This document shows positions 1 to 6,887 of a stretch of 29,320 nt of DNA, piece after piece; within the stretch, counting starts at the first letter, position 1, and every line of letters begins with the position of its first letter. This DNA comes from Casp-actino8 sp001510335 (GTDB lineage: Bacteria > Actinomycetota > Acidimicrobiia > Acidimicrobiales > Ilumatobacteraceae): NCBI GenBank assembly GCA_027729635.1, contig JAQCEM010000025.1, forward strand, positions 1-29,320, read 5' to 3'. The notes under the pieces are model-generated. The model made no database searches, was not told the origin of the DNA, and saw nothing but the letters and a program-made list of their open reading frames with translations. The position numbers and the translations under genes are program-made.

Positions 1-620
1 CAAGTTTTGCTCTCGGGAACGGTGGTAGGTGGGGCCGTGACTGGTGGTTGAGTCGGGGGCGGGGTGATGGCTGGCACTTGTGTTGTTGTTGGGAACGTCA
101 CCGGTGCTTTTGTTGTTGGTGGGGTGTTGACCGGCGCTTGTGTTGTTGGCGAGGTTGTCACCGATGAACCCGGCGAATTGGTCGGCGCTTGAGTATTTGA
201 CGGGGTAGTGGTCTCGGTGCCTGCTGGGTTGTCAGGAACTATTGAATTCGTTGACGGGTTGGTGGACGGAGTTTCGCTGGGCGGTTCGGTCGTTCCCGGA
301 TCAATTGAAATCGCGCCATCAATCGTGGTGGTCGTGAATTTAGGAACAATCGTGGTGGACACTGCTACTGGTTGAGAATCACCGGGCGAAAGAGGGACAG
401 CAATATTGGACCCACCGTCGCGGTCCTGAGAATTTTGCACCATGGCAACGGCACCGGAAACAACCATGACTACTGCAGCGGCGCCAACAGTCGCCACGCG
501 ACGTTGACGTACTCGGCGCACTTTGACAAGCACCGCCTGATGCGCTGCCGTCGTGTTGGGGCTGGAGCCGGCAATTTGATTGAGGAGTGATGAAATATCG
601 GAATCGTTGAACTCGTCCAT
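1..620 (-). CDS. Membrane protein with Pro/Thr-rich tail, probable anti-sigma factor (partial)
   Basis: I translated the minus strand from ATG at 620; the frame stays open to the window edge (at least 206 codons), so the C-terminus is missing. The first ~43 residues are hydrophilic and start MDEFNDSDISSLLNQIAG. A single hydrophobic segment follows at about residues 45-65 (VATVGAAAAVVMVVSGAVA), and then a long segment very rich in Thr, Pro, Ser and Val, probably an extracytoplasmic linker. The start overlaps the sigma-factor stop as TGATG, so the two are translationally coupled. A short cytoplasmic head, one TM helix and an external tail directly after an ECF sigma gene is the usual layout of a membrane anti-sigma factor. 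I do not recognise a ZAS/HXXXCXXC motif in the head, so the role rests on context and topology. Confidence 0.7.
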   Translation of the reverse strand, partial: MDEFNDSDISSLLNQIAGSSPNTTAAHQAVLVKVRRVRQRRVATVGAAAVVMVVSGAVAMVQNSQDRDGGSNIAVPLSPGDSQPVAVSTTIVPKFTTTTIDGAISIDPGTTEPPSETPSTNPSTNSIVPDNPAGTETTTPSNTQAPTNSPGSSVTTSPTTQAPVNTPPTTKAPVTFPTTTQVPAITPPPTQPPVTAPPTTVPESKT

Positions 621-1234
621 CACAACTCCTCTCGAGATTCGATGTGCGCACGTAGTTTTTGTCGTGCTTGATGCAAGTGGAACTTTACGGCACCCTCTGA
701 AATTTCAAGAGCATCGGCAATTTCTAGAACGGTTAGTTGCTCGACATAAAACATCGCCGCGGCGGCGCGCTGTTGTTTGGGCAGGGTCGATAACAGTTCG
801 GCAACTTCGTCAATTGCAGGTTGCTCGGCGGTGAGTGTGGCTTGGTGACCCATGCGCTCGACCGCGCGATCGCGGCGCACTTTTGAACGATGTCCATCGC
901 GGACTTTGTTGATTGCAACTCGACGAATCCAACCAACTGGATCATCGTAGGTACTGATTTTGCGCCACTTGAGGTGAGCTTTCACGAATGCTTCTTGGAC
1001 CGCATCGGCGGCTTCTTCAGAGTTGCCACATATAACGGTGAGTGAACGAACGAGGCGCGCGTAGTGCAAATTGAACAATGTGGTGACGTCGGTGGCTTGG
1101 GCTGAGAGGGAAGTTTGAGTGATGTCGTCCACAGTGATTCCGCCCCATCGCGAAGTAAACGACAGAGATGCCGGGGAACGAAAGTTTCCCTGCTCCCACG
1201 ATAGGGCGGTTGGCGACGTAGTAAACACAGCCAT
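620..1234 (-). CDS. ECF (extracytoplasmic function) RNA polymerase sigma factor
   Basis: This is a sigma-70 family factor of the ECF group, which recruits RNA polymerase to a small regulon in response to an envelope or stress signal. Region 2 is seen in LFNLHYARLVRSL and EEAADAVQEAFVKA (the D-A-V-Q-E-A-F core helix), and region 4 in LSTLPKQQRAAAAMFY followed by the helix-turn-helix LEIADALEISEGAVKFHLHQ. Region 3 is absent, as expected for ECF factors. The chosen ATG at 1234 has GAAGG nine bases upstream and gives 204 residues. An upstream TTG at 1255 or a downstream GTG at 1132, which would give a more typical length of about 170, are alternatives. The following gene overlaps by TGATG and is its likely anti-sigma partner. 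The exact ECF subgroup cannot be told by eye. Confidence 0.9.
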   Translation of the reverse strand: MAVFTTSPTALSWEQGNFRSPASLSFTSRWGGITVDDITQTSLSAQATDVTTLFNLHYARLVRSLTVICGNSEEAADAVQEAFVKAHLKWRKISTYDDPVGWIRRVAINKVRDGHRSKVRRDRAVERMGHQATLTAEQPAIDEVAELLSTLPKQQRAAAAMFYVEQLTVLEIADALEISEGAVKFHLHQARQKLRAHIESREEL

Positions 1235-1305
1235 AGACACGAACCTTCGGGACAAATGGTTTGGTATCTCCTCAAGAAATTGTCAGGGCACTGGCTTGTG
1301 GGGAA

Positions 1306-1320
1306 TAGCCTGAGGTTGTG
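1306..1320 (+). promoter_or_regulatory. Putative leaderless promoter -10 box for the desulfhydrase operon
   Basis: TAGCCT at 1306-1311 lies exactly six bases before the GTG start at 1318, which fits a TANNNT -10 box with transcription starting at the start codon. No ribosome binding site is present at a proper distance. A TTGTCA at 1280-1285 could be a -35 box, but its 20-base spacer is long. Confidence 0.4.
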
Positions 1321-2343
1321 GCTGGAGATTCGAATCGACACATTGTCACCGACGTTGAGTTCGGCCAGCCCCGCGTGCGGTTCGCAACTTTGCCGACGCA
1401 TCTTGAACGAGGACCAATTCTTGCTGGTCAGAGCCGTTTATGGGTCAAGCGCGACGATCTCACGGGACTGGGTATGGGTGGCAACAAGGCCCGCAAACTT
1501 GAGTTCTTGTGTGGAGCCGCAGTTGCCGCAGGGGCTAAGTGCCTCATCACCGTCGGGGCCGGACAGTCAAATCATTGTCGAATGACTGCCGCGGCCGGGG
1601 CAGTGCTTGGTCTTGAAGTGCATTTGGTGTTGGCCGGAGATCGGCCGGCGGTGCTTGAAGGCAATCAGTTGCTTTCAGAGCGATTTGGCGCGCATCAACA
1701 TTTCACTGGTGCAGGACCAGCCGAATGGGGACTTTTAGAAATTGCTCGCGAAGACCTCACTGACGAGTTAAGAGCCCAAGGCTTGAGGCCTTATTCAATT
1801 CCGATTGGTGGGTCAACCGCGGTGGGGGCACTTGGTTACATCGCGGCATACCAAGAAATCATTGGTCAGGCCAAGGCACTGAACATTGCACCGCAAACAA
1901 TTGTGTTTACATCGTCAAGTGGCGGCACTCATGCTGGTCTTGTTGCGGGGCGTGCCCATACGCGCGCCACTGGCAAGGTTGATGTGCTGCCGAACCTTTT
2001 AGCAATTGGTGTCGCCAAAGGAGTGATTGCCGGTTATCCGTCGGTCAAAGAACTGGCCCAAGAAGTTTTGACCACTGCCGAATTGCCAGGCGTGGTTGTC
2101 GACGAAGATATTGAGGTTGATGCTCGTTGGCTCGGTGAAGATTATGCAATCCCCACCGAAGCATCGCGGGCGGCCATCACGTGGGCGGCTCACAACGGAG
2201 CATGGGTTCTTGATGATGTGTATACCGCAAAAGGCATGGCGGGATTATTAGGAAATGCAAGCCAAGGCCGTTGGGGATATGGCGATGATGTGATCTTTAT
2301 TCATACAGGCGGTTCGCCGGAGGTTTTTGTACGTCATGACTGA
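1318..2343 (+). CDS. D-cysteine desulfhydrase / ACC deaminase family PLP enzyme
   Basis: This is a fold-type II PLP enzyme of the D-cysteine desulfhydrase/1-aminocyclopropane-1-carboxylate deaminase family, 341 residues, normal for the family. The PLP lysine is K57 in GMGGNKARKLEFL. The QSNHCR segment at 83-88 carries the serine-asparagine pair next to the cofactor. SSSGGTHAG and HTGGSPEVF supply the phosphate and substrate loops. Near the C-terminus the sequence is DVYTAKGMAGL. In true ACC deaminases the catalytic tyrosine is followed by glutamate, and here it is followed by threonine, which favours D-cysteine desulfhydrase (D-Cys to pyruvate, H2S and ammonia) or a related D-amino acid lyase. 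The start is GTG at 1318, supported by the -10 box just upstream. It overlaps the next gene by eight bases, so the two are probably co-translated. Confidence 0.85.
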   Translation: MAGDSNRHIVTDVEFGQPRVRFATLPTHLERGPILAGQSRLWVKRDDLTGLGMGGNKARKLEFLCGAAVAAGAKCLITVGAGQSNHCRMTAAAGAVLGLEVHLVLAGDRPAVLEGNQLLSERFGAHQHFTGAGPAEWGLLEIAREDLTDELRAQGLRPYSIPIGGSTAVGALGYIAAYQEIIGQAKALNIAPQTIVFTSSSGGTHAGLVAGRAHTRATGKVDVLPNLLAIGVAKGVIAGYPSVKELAQEVLTTAELPGVVVDEDIEVDARWLGEDYAIPTEASRAAITWAAHNGAWVLDDVYTAKGMAGLLGNASQGRWGYGDDVIFIHTGGSPEVFVRHD

Positions 2344-3409
2344 TTCAAACAATTCTCGTTCAGCACGCACGATCGCGGTAACTGCTGGTCGACCACAAAA
2401 TGAAAACGATCCGCTCAATGCTTCTATCGTTCTCGCATCTAACTTTCAATCAAGCGGCGACTATGCGCGCACTCACGGTACGTCCACTTGGGCTGCGCTA
2501 GAAAACGCTGTCGGTGAATTGGAAGGTGGGCAATGCCTTTCATTTGCTACCGGGATGGCGGCGGCTTCGGCGATTTTGTTTGCATTACATCCAAGCATTG
2601 TTGTTCTACCGAGTGTGAGTTACCTCGGTGTTCGTGCGTTATTGAGCGATATGCAAGACCATGGTCATGTGCGTGTTGTTCCGGTTGACATTATTGACAC
2701 TGAGGCAGTCATTAAGGCTATGAAAGCGGCGTCTGCGGAAGTGGGTGCCGAGCGAGTGGTGCTTTGGATTGAAACACCCACTAATCCGACTTTGGACGAA
2801 GCCGAACTCGAAAAATTGTGTGTTGCAGCAAAAGCAAGCGACATCAAGACTGTGGTTGACTCAACTTTTGCTTCTCCTATTGGTCAGCAGCCACTGCAGT
2901 TTGGCGCGACAGTGGTGATGCACTCGGGAACCAAATTCATCGGCGGTCATAGTGACTTGATGATTGGTTTGACACTCACGAATGATGCGGAAGTTTTTGA
3001 GAAGTTGAGTCGTGCACGAGTTGTTCAGGGGGCAACACCTGGTGCACTTGAAGCATTTTTGGCATTGCGTGGCTTGCGAACACTACCGTTGCGTTACGAA
3101 GCGGCAACGAAGAATGCCAACGAAATTTGTCGGCGATTGGAGACCCACAGTGCCATTGAATGGGCCAAAAATGTTGGACCAATGTTGAGTTACATCGTGA
3201 AGGGTGGTGCTGCTGCTGCTGACAGGGTTTGTGCCACGGCTTCAATGATCATTACCGCCACCAGTTTGGGTGGTGTTGAGACAACAATGGAGCGCCGCCA
3301 AAAGTATGCCGGTGATGCTCATGTGAATCCAGGCCTCATTCGAATGAGTGTCGGTATTGAAGATGTTGAAGATATCTGGTTCGATCTAGAGAAAGCGTTA
3401 GCGTCATGA
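2336..3409 (+). CDS. Cys/Met metabolism PLP-dependent enzyme (cystathionine gamma-synthase/lyase family)
   Basis: A fold-type I PLP enzyme of the Cys/Met metabolism family, 357 residues from ATG 2336. The Schiff-base lysine is K200 in VVMHSGTKFIGGHSD. The PLP-nitrogen-binding aspartate is D175 in VVDSTFASP, and WIETPTNPT at about 144-152 is the family's ETPTNP motif. Family members catalyse gamma- or beta-elimination/replacement on sulfur amino acids (cystathionine gamma-synthase, gamma-lyase, beta-lyase, methionine gamma-lyase), and I cannot separate these by eye. A TTG at 2327 is also in frame, but GGAGG at 2319-2323 is better spaced for the ATG. It overlaps the desulfhydrase upstream by 8 bp, and its stop overlaps the next start (ATGA). 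At about 357 residues it is slightly shorter than the usual 380-400. Confidence 0.88.
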   Translation: MTDSNNSRSARTIAVTAGRPQNENDPLNASIVLASNFQSSGDYARTHGTSTWAALENAVGELEGGQCLSFATGMAAASAILFALHPSIVVLPSVSYLGVRALLSDMQDHGHVRVVPVDIIDTEAVIKAMKAASAEVGAERVVLWIETPTNPTLDEAELEKLCVAAKASDIKTVVDSTFASPIGQQPLQFGATVVMHSGTKFIGGHSDLMIGLTLTNDAEVFEKLSRARVVQGATPGALEAFLALRGLRTLPLRYEAATKNANEICRRLETHSAIEWAKNVGPMLSYIVKGGAAAADRVCATASMIITATSLGGVETTMERRQKYAGDAHVNPGLIRMSVGIEDVEDIWFDLEKALAS

Positions 3410-4386
3410 AGATGAGCGATCAAATCCTTGATGTCGATTTGCTGGCTTTTGAAACTGGGTCGCAAGCAACACGTCAAGCGGTAGTTGACGGGGTTCGCCG
3501 AAGTCTGGCCACCGGATTTGTGTATACCAGCACCGATATCTCCGAAGACTTACTTGATTCGGCGTACGGCATGCTCGTTGAGTTCTTCTCGAAGGATCAA
3601 GAGACCAAAACCAGTTGTATTGCCCCGGGTGCTCATGGCCAAACTGGTTACACAGGTTTACTCGTTGAGACTGCGGCATTTAGCGATAAGCCCGACTGGA
3701 AAGAAATGCTCAATTGGGCGTCGCCGATTGCGTCGGGCCATCCATTGAAGCGCAATTTCCCTGGTTCATATCCCGATCAACTATTGCCTGATGCAGTCGT
3801 TCCTGGAATTTCACAAGTGCTATATGCGTTTCATGATGCGATCGCCGAAATTCAAAAGCGGTTTTTACGCATCATTGCTTTAGGTATCGGTTGCCACGAA
3901 TCTTTCTTTGACGACATGGTGACCGATGGGCCAACGCTCACCCGAGCAATTCGTTACCCCTCGATGAAGGGCGCACCGCAAGGTGGACACATTTGGGCGG
4001 GTGCACACGGTGATATCAATTTGATCACGGCTCTTCCTCGTGCCACTGCTCCGGGACTTCAAGTAGAAGTTAATGGTGAATGGATTGATGCGATTCCGCC
4101 TGACGGAAAAATGATCATCAACACTGGCATTATGCTCGAGCGACTGACCAACGGTGTCTTGCCAGTTGGTTGGCATCGGGTGATTGCGGCGCCAGGTTTT
4201 GAGGATGAGCGCTACAGCGTGGTGCAGTTTTGCCATCCACGGCCGTGGACAATGTTGGTGCCGGTGCCCACTTGCTGTACTCCTGAAAATCCTTTGCGCT
4301 ATTCAACAATTAGTGCGGCTGACGCCCTCGATGAGGTGTTATATCAAATCAATCTCATCGAGGACGCCCGTCGCGTCGTTGATTAA
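3406..4386 (+). CDS. 2OG-Fe(II) oxygenase, isopenicillin N synthase-like
   Basis: A non-haem iron oxygenase of the isopenicillin N synthase/2-oxoglutarate dioxygenase superfamily, 326 residues. The iron ligands are visible as H201 and D203 (GAHGDINLITALPR) and H257 (VGWHRVI). The RxS co-substrate motif is R269-Y-S271 in ERYSVVQF. The N-terminal non-haem dioxygenase domain (DIOX_N) covers about residues 6-120. The family includes 2OG-dependent hydroxylases, ACC oxidase and IPNS, and the RxS pair suggests 2-oxoglutarate is used. The gene starts in an ATGA overlap with the PLP enzyme, the third member of a coupled three-gene unit. A sulfur-containing or small amino acid substrate is therefore an inference from context. 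It ends just before a convergent lipoprotein gene. Confidence 0.87.
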   Translation: MKMSDQILDVDLLAFETGSQATRQAVVDGVRRSLATGFVYTSTDISEDLLDSAYGMLVEFFSKDQETKTSCIAPGAHGQTGYTGLLVETAAFSDKPDWKEMLNWASPIASGHPLKRNFPGSYPDQLLPDAVVPGISQVLYAFHDAIAEIQKRFLRIIALGIGCHESFFDDMVTDGPTLTRAIRYPSMKGAPQGGHIWAGAHGDINLITALPRATAPGLQVEVNGEWIDAIPPDGKMIINTGIMLERLTNGVLPVGWHRVIAAPGFEDERYSVVQFCHPRPWTMLVPVPTCCTPENPLRYSTISAADALDEVLYQINLIEDARRVVD

Positions 4387-4388
4387 AG

Positions 4389-4407
4389 GGGAAGTGTTCA
4401 GCTTCCC
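4389..4407. terminator. Short hairpin between convergent genes
   Basis: GGGAAG at 4389-4394 pairs with CTTCCC at 4402-4407 around a 7-base loop. It lies between the oxygenase stop and the lipoprotein 3' end. On the minus strand it is followed by CTTTAAT. The U-tract is weak in both directions, so it is only a possible bidirectional terminator. Confidence 0.35.
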
Positions 4408-4685
4408 ATTTCAAGTTCAATACACGGCATGATGGCATCCATGAAAGCGGCTTCACCCTTAGGACTGGGGTCACCGCCGGCCATAATGGACTTCATATCT
4501 TCGTCACTCAGAGTGTCGATGGTGGCATCGGCCATGCACTCAGCAACTTCTTGTGTCATGTCTCCATCGGCAGTGAACATTTCAATTAAGGCATCGCGAT
4601 CGTTTGAATCAACGCCGCCATCATCGCCGCCACAGCTCACTACGACGAGTGAAGCTGCAAACAAGCCTGAGAGTATTCTCATCAT
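4398..4685 (-). CDS. Small acidic lipoprotein, unknown function
   Basis: A 95-residue secreted lipoprotein. The N-terminus MMRILSGLFAASLVVVSC is a signal peptide ending in a lipobox (V-V-S-C18), so the mature protein would be lipid-anchored through Cys18. The mature part begins with a Gly/Asp-rich spacer (GGDDGG) and is acidic, with two further cysteines at 50 and 88 that could form a disulfide outside the cell. The start is supported by AAGGAG six bases upstream; a second ATG follows immediately at 4682. I do not recognise a named domain. Similar small Cys-containing lipoproteins are common in Acidimicrobiia-like genomes, but I cannot give a function. A near-perfect palindrome directly upstream may control it. 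Confidence 0.75.
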   Translation of the reverse strand: MMRILSGLFAASLVVVSCGGDDGGVDSNDRDALIEMFTADGDMTQEVAECMADATIDTLSDEDMKSIMAGGDPSPKGEAAFMDAIMPCIELEMGS

Positions 4686-4697
4686 TATGTGCTCCTT

Positions 4698-4723
4698 GTT
4701 AGTTTCTTTTGAAAGAACCTAAC
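4698..4723. promoter_or_regulatory. Near-perfect 26-bp palindrome upstream of the lipoprotein gene
   Basis: Arms GTTAGTTTCTTT (4698-4709) and AAAGAACCTAAC (4712-4723) are reverse complements at 11 of 12 positions with a 2-base centre. The element sits just upstream of the AAGGAG of the lipoprotein gene and within the divergent region shared with the ROK kinase. It is probably an operator for a dimeric regulator. An RNA hairpin in the leader is the alternative. Confidence 0.5.
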
Positions 4724-4753
4724 GAATCTGGAACCGCAAGGTCAGTATTTCCA

Positions 4754-4825
4754 TGACTCTTGAGAGCTTCTTGCCCGAGTAGATCTGGTCTGTGGTCAAT
4801 AGCCTGTCAACTGTGACTCTTGAGA
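4754..4825. repeat. Direct repeat TGACTCTTGAGA before the ROK kinase
   Basis: The 12-mer TGACTCTTGAGA occurs at 4754-4765 and again at 4814-4825, sixty bases apart. The first copy is upstream of the putative -10 box TAGCCT (4800-4805). The second overlaps the first codons from the proposed GTG start at 4813. It may be a pair of regulator sites or a chance repeat. Confidence 0.35.
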
Positions 4826-5751
4826 ATGCAGGACAGCCCGAGCAGGTGTCCGAACTCATACCTTTAGCGCTCGCTATTGATATTGGCGGCTCAAAAATGG
4901 CAGTCGGATTAGTGAATCGTCGGGGCGATATGCTTGATCGCGAGGTTGCGCGCACCGACAAAGACAAAAATGCCAACGATCTCTTTGAAATCTTGGCGGT
5001 GTTGATCAAGCGACAATTTGCTCGTGCGGAAGAACGTCACGGCGGAAAAGTAGTGGTGGTCGGAATCGGTTCGGCTGGACCTATCGAAACAGATTGCGCA
5101 ACGGTTTCGCCGCTCAATATTCCGGCATGGCGACGATTTCCTCTGCGTGAGGCCGTCCAAGATTTAGTCAACGTGCCTGTCTTTGGTGATCTTGATGCAA
5201 AAGCCTTTGCTCTTGCTGAAGGTTGGTTGGGTGCCGCTAGAGGTGAGTCAAACTTTATCGGCATGGTGGTCAGCACCGGAGTGGGTGGTGGCATCGTGCT
5301 TGATGGGCGCATGCTTGATGGTGCTTCGGGTAATGCCGGTCATATCGGACACGTGATTGTGAATCCCGATGGTCATCGATGTGTATGTGGGGCCCGAGGA
5401 TGTCTTGAAGCTGAAGCGTCTGGGACAGCGATTGAAATGATTACTGGTCGCTCCGCTACTGAGCCGACGTATGAAACTATGCAACGCACCGGTCGCATGG
5501 TCGGCTTAGCAGTTGCAAGTTTGTGCAACTTCTTTGATCTCAATCTTGCAGTCGTTGGCGGATCAGTGGCTCTTGGTTTCGGACCGACATTTTTTGCGGT
5601 AGCGCAAGAAGTGATGGAAGAACACTGTCGGCTGAGTTTTTCGCAAGGTGCGCGTATTGTGCCAGCGCGCTTAGGTGATCGAAGCCCAATTATCGGTGCG
5701 GCTGCGGTTGGCTGGCGTGGGTTGAATCGGCAAAATTCAGTCGACAGTTAG
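4813..5751 (+). CDS. ROK family sugar kinase (glucokinase-like)
   Basis: An ROK-family protein, typically an ATP-dependent glucokinase or related hexose/N-acetylhexosamine kinase. The phosphate-binding loop is DIGGSK at residues 23-28 of the 312-residue form. A second glycine-rich loop is STGVGGGIVLDG. The catalytic aspartate lies in GDLDAKA, which replaces the usual NDANA. The ROK zinc site is present as GHIGH plus the CVCGARGCLE segment, with three cysteines. No N-terminal DNA-binding domain is present, so it is a kinase rather than an ROK repressor. The GTG at 4813 lies seven bases after TAGCCT (4800-4805), suggesting leaderless initiation. GTG at 4792 and GTG at 4846 are alternatives. The stop overlaps the stop of the convergent membrane protein gene. 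Sugar specificity is not determined. Confidence 0.88.
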   Translation: MTLENAGQPEQVSELIPLALAIDIGGSKMAVGLVNRRGDMLDREVARTDKDKNANDLFEILAVLIKRQFARAEERHGGKVVVVGIGSAGPIETDCATVSPLNIPAWRRFPLREAVQDLVNVPVFGDLDAKAFALAEGWLGAARGESNFIGMVVSTGVGGGIVLDGRMLDGASGNAGHIGHVIVNPDGHRCVCGARGCLEAEASGTAIEMITGRSATEPTYETMQRTGRMVGLAVASLCNFFDLNLAVVGGSVALGFGPTFFAVAQEVMEEHCRLSFSQGARIVPARLGDRSPIIGAAAVGWRGLNRQNSVDS

Positions 5752-6881
5752 CCACCAATTGCGCGGTAGAGACGCTCAACAGGACCTTGGCCGAAATGAT
5801 GTTGCCACCACGATGCAATCGTGATGGCGAATACCCAAAAGCCAGTGGCAAAGATGAGAGCAGTATCTAGACCACTTGACGAAATCAGGTGCGCCCAATC
5901 AACGAATATGTAGAAGACGAGCACGTGCAACAGGTACAAACTTAAGGTGAGTTGACCACTTCGTTGTAGGTGAACAACTATTTTTCTGTGCTGATGTTTC
6001 TCGGCTAATTGGCTGATCACTACGAAGGCAATCACTGCGATTGCAGTCGTGCTGACGGTATAAAGCAGGCTGCGATTGTATGGATGCAGCGAGGTCAGCC
6101 GATAAACAATTTCGTTTGCACGTAAATCAAAATGATCAAGGATCGCGCTGACGGAATAGCATAGGACAATCAGTGCACAACATAATAGCAAAATAGCGCG
6201 CCGTTTGGTCTTGACTATCTCAAGGTTGCGACCCATCACAATTCCTATACAGAAAAAAGCCAGCCATGGAAAAACTGGATGAGTGTAGTCAACAAAAATT
6301 CGCAGAATGAGATCTGAGATTGAGTCAATTGATCGTGGGTGCAACCAGTTTGTGGAATGTCCGTCTTTTTGTCGAGATGCCTCCCAAGTTGCGATAGCGG
6401 TAGCTGAAAGTGCGGTTGCAAGGGCAACAAAGATAATTGAACGGGACTTCCACATGATGAAAATCGCGCTGAGCATGAAATAGACACCGTAGTAAAACAG
6501 AATTGTTCCGGGCCAAGCATGATTTAAGAGATAGCCACCAAAAAGTAAAAGCGCACCTCGTCGCACTAAACGCAAGCGAAGCCTGGCTAGATCATGTTTG
6601 GCCACATCACGATTAGCCCCAAACGCTTTTCGCGATAAGAGAGCAGTTCCTATGCCGGCAACGACGACAAATGTTGCAGCGAACCGAGTACTGAGTGCTC
6701 CGGTATAGATATTGAAAACTCGATGCCAAAAATCATTCGCGATGCGCCAATCATCAAGAGTGCCGTGAAAGTTCATCACCACAACACCGATGAGAGCAAC
6801 AGCCCGCGTGACATCTAGACCGATCTGACGGGAAGTTCCGAAACTTGTTGAACCGCCGGCAGGATGATTGAAGTCAGTCAC
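5748..6881 (-). CDS. DUF418/DUF1624-like multi-pass membrane protein, possible acyltransferase
   Basis: A 377-residue polytopic membrane protein with roughly ten hydrophobic segments. The start has the pattern RQIGLDVTRAVALIGVVVMN, which is typical of DUF418 and heparan-glucosaminide N-acetyltransferase-like (DUF1624) proteins. The C-terminus GPVERLYRAIGG resembles the conserved DUF418 tail. Relatives are thought to transfer acyl groups across the membrane onto cell-surface sugars, but the reaction is unproven for DUF418. It lies six bases after an alanine-racemase-like gene on the same strand, so the two probably form one transcript, perhaps acting in cell-envelope modification (inference). 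Its TAA stop overlaps the stop codon of the ROK gene on the other strand. Confidence 0.75.
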   Translation of the reverse strand: MTDFNHPAGGSTSFGTSRQIGLDVTRAVALIGVVVMNFHGTLDDWRIANDFWHRVFNIYTGALSTRFAATFVVVAGIGTALLSRKAFGANRDVAKHDLARLRLRLVRRGALLLFGGYLLNHAWPGTILFYYGVYFMLSAIFIMWKSRSIIFVALATALSATAIATWEASRQKDGHSTNWLHPRSIDSISDLILRIFVDYTHPVFPWLAFFCIGIVMGRNLEIVKTKRRAILLLCCALIVLCYSVSAILDHFDLRANEIVYRLTSLHPYNRSLLYTVSTTAIAVIAFVVISQLAEKHQHRKIVVHLQRSGQLTLSLYLLHVLVFYIFVDWAHLISSSGLDTALIFATGFWVFAITIASWWQHHFGQGPVERLYRAIGG

Positions 6882-6887
6882 AAAGAA

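Noticed and set aside
1..200. TTG/GTTGTTGTTG-type microsatellite
   Set aside because: It is the complement of Thr/Pro/Gln codons in the coding tail of the membrane protein, not a free-standing repeat.
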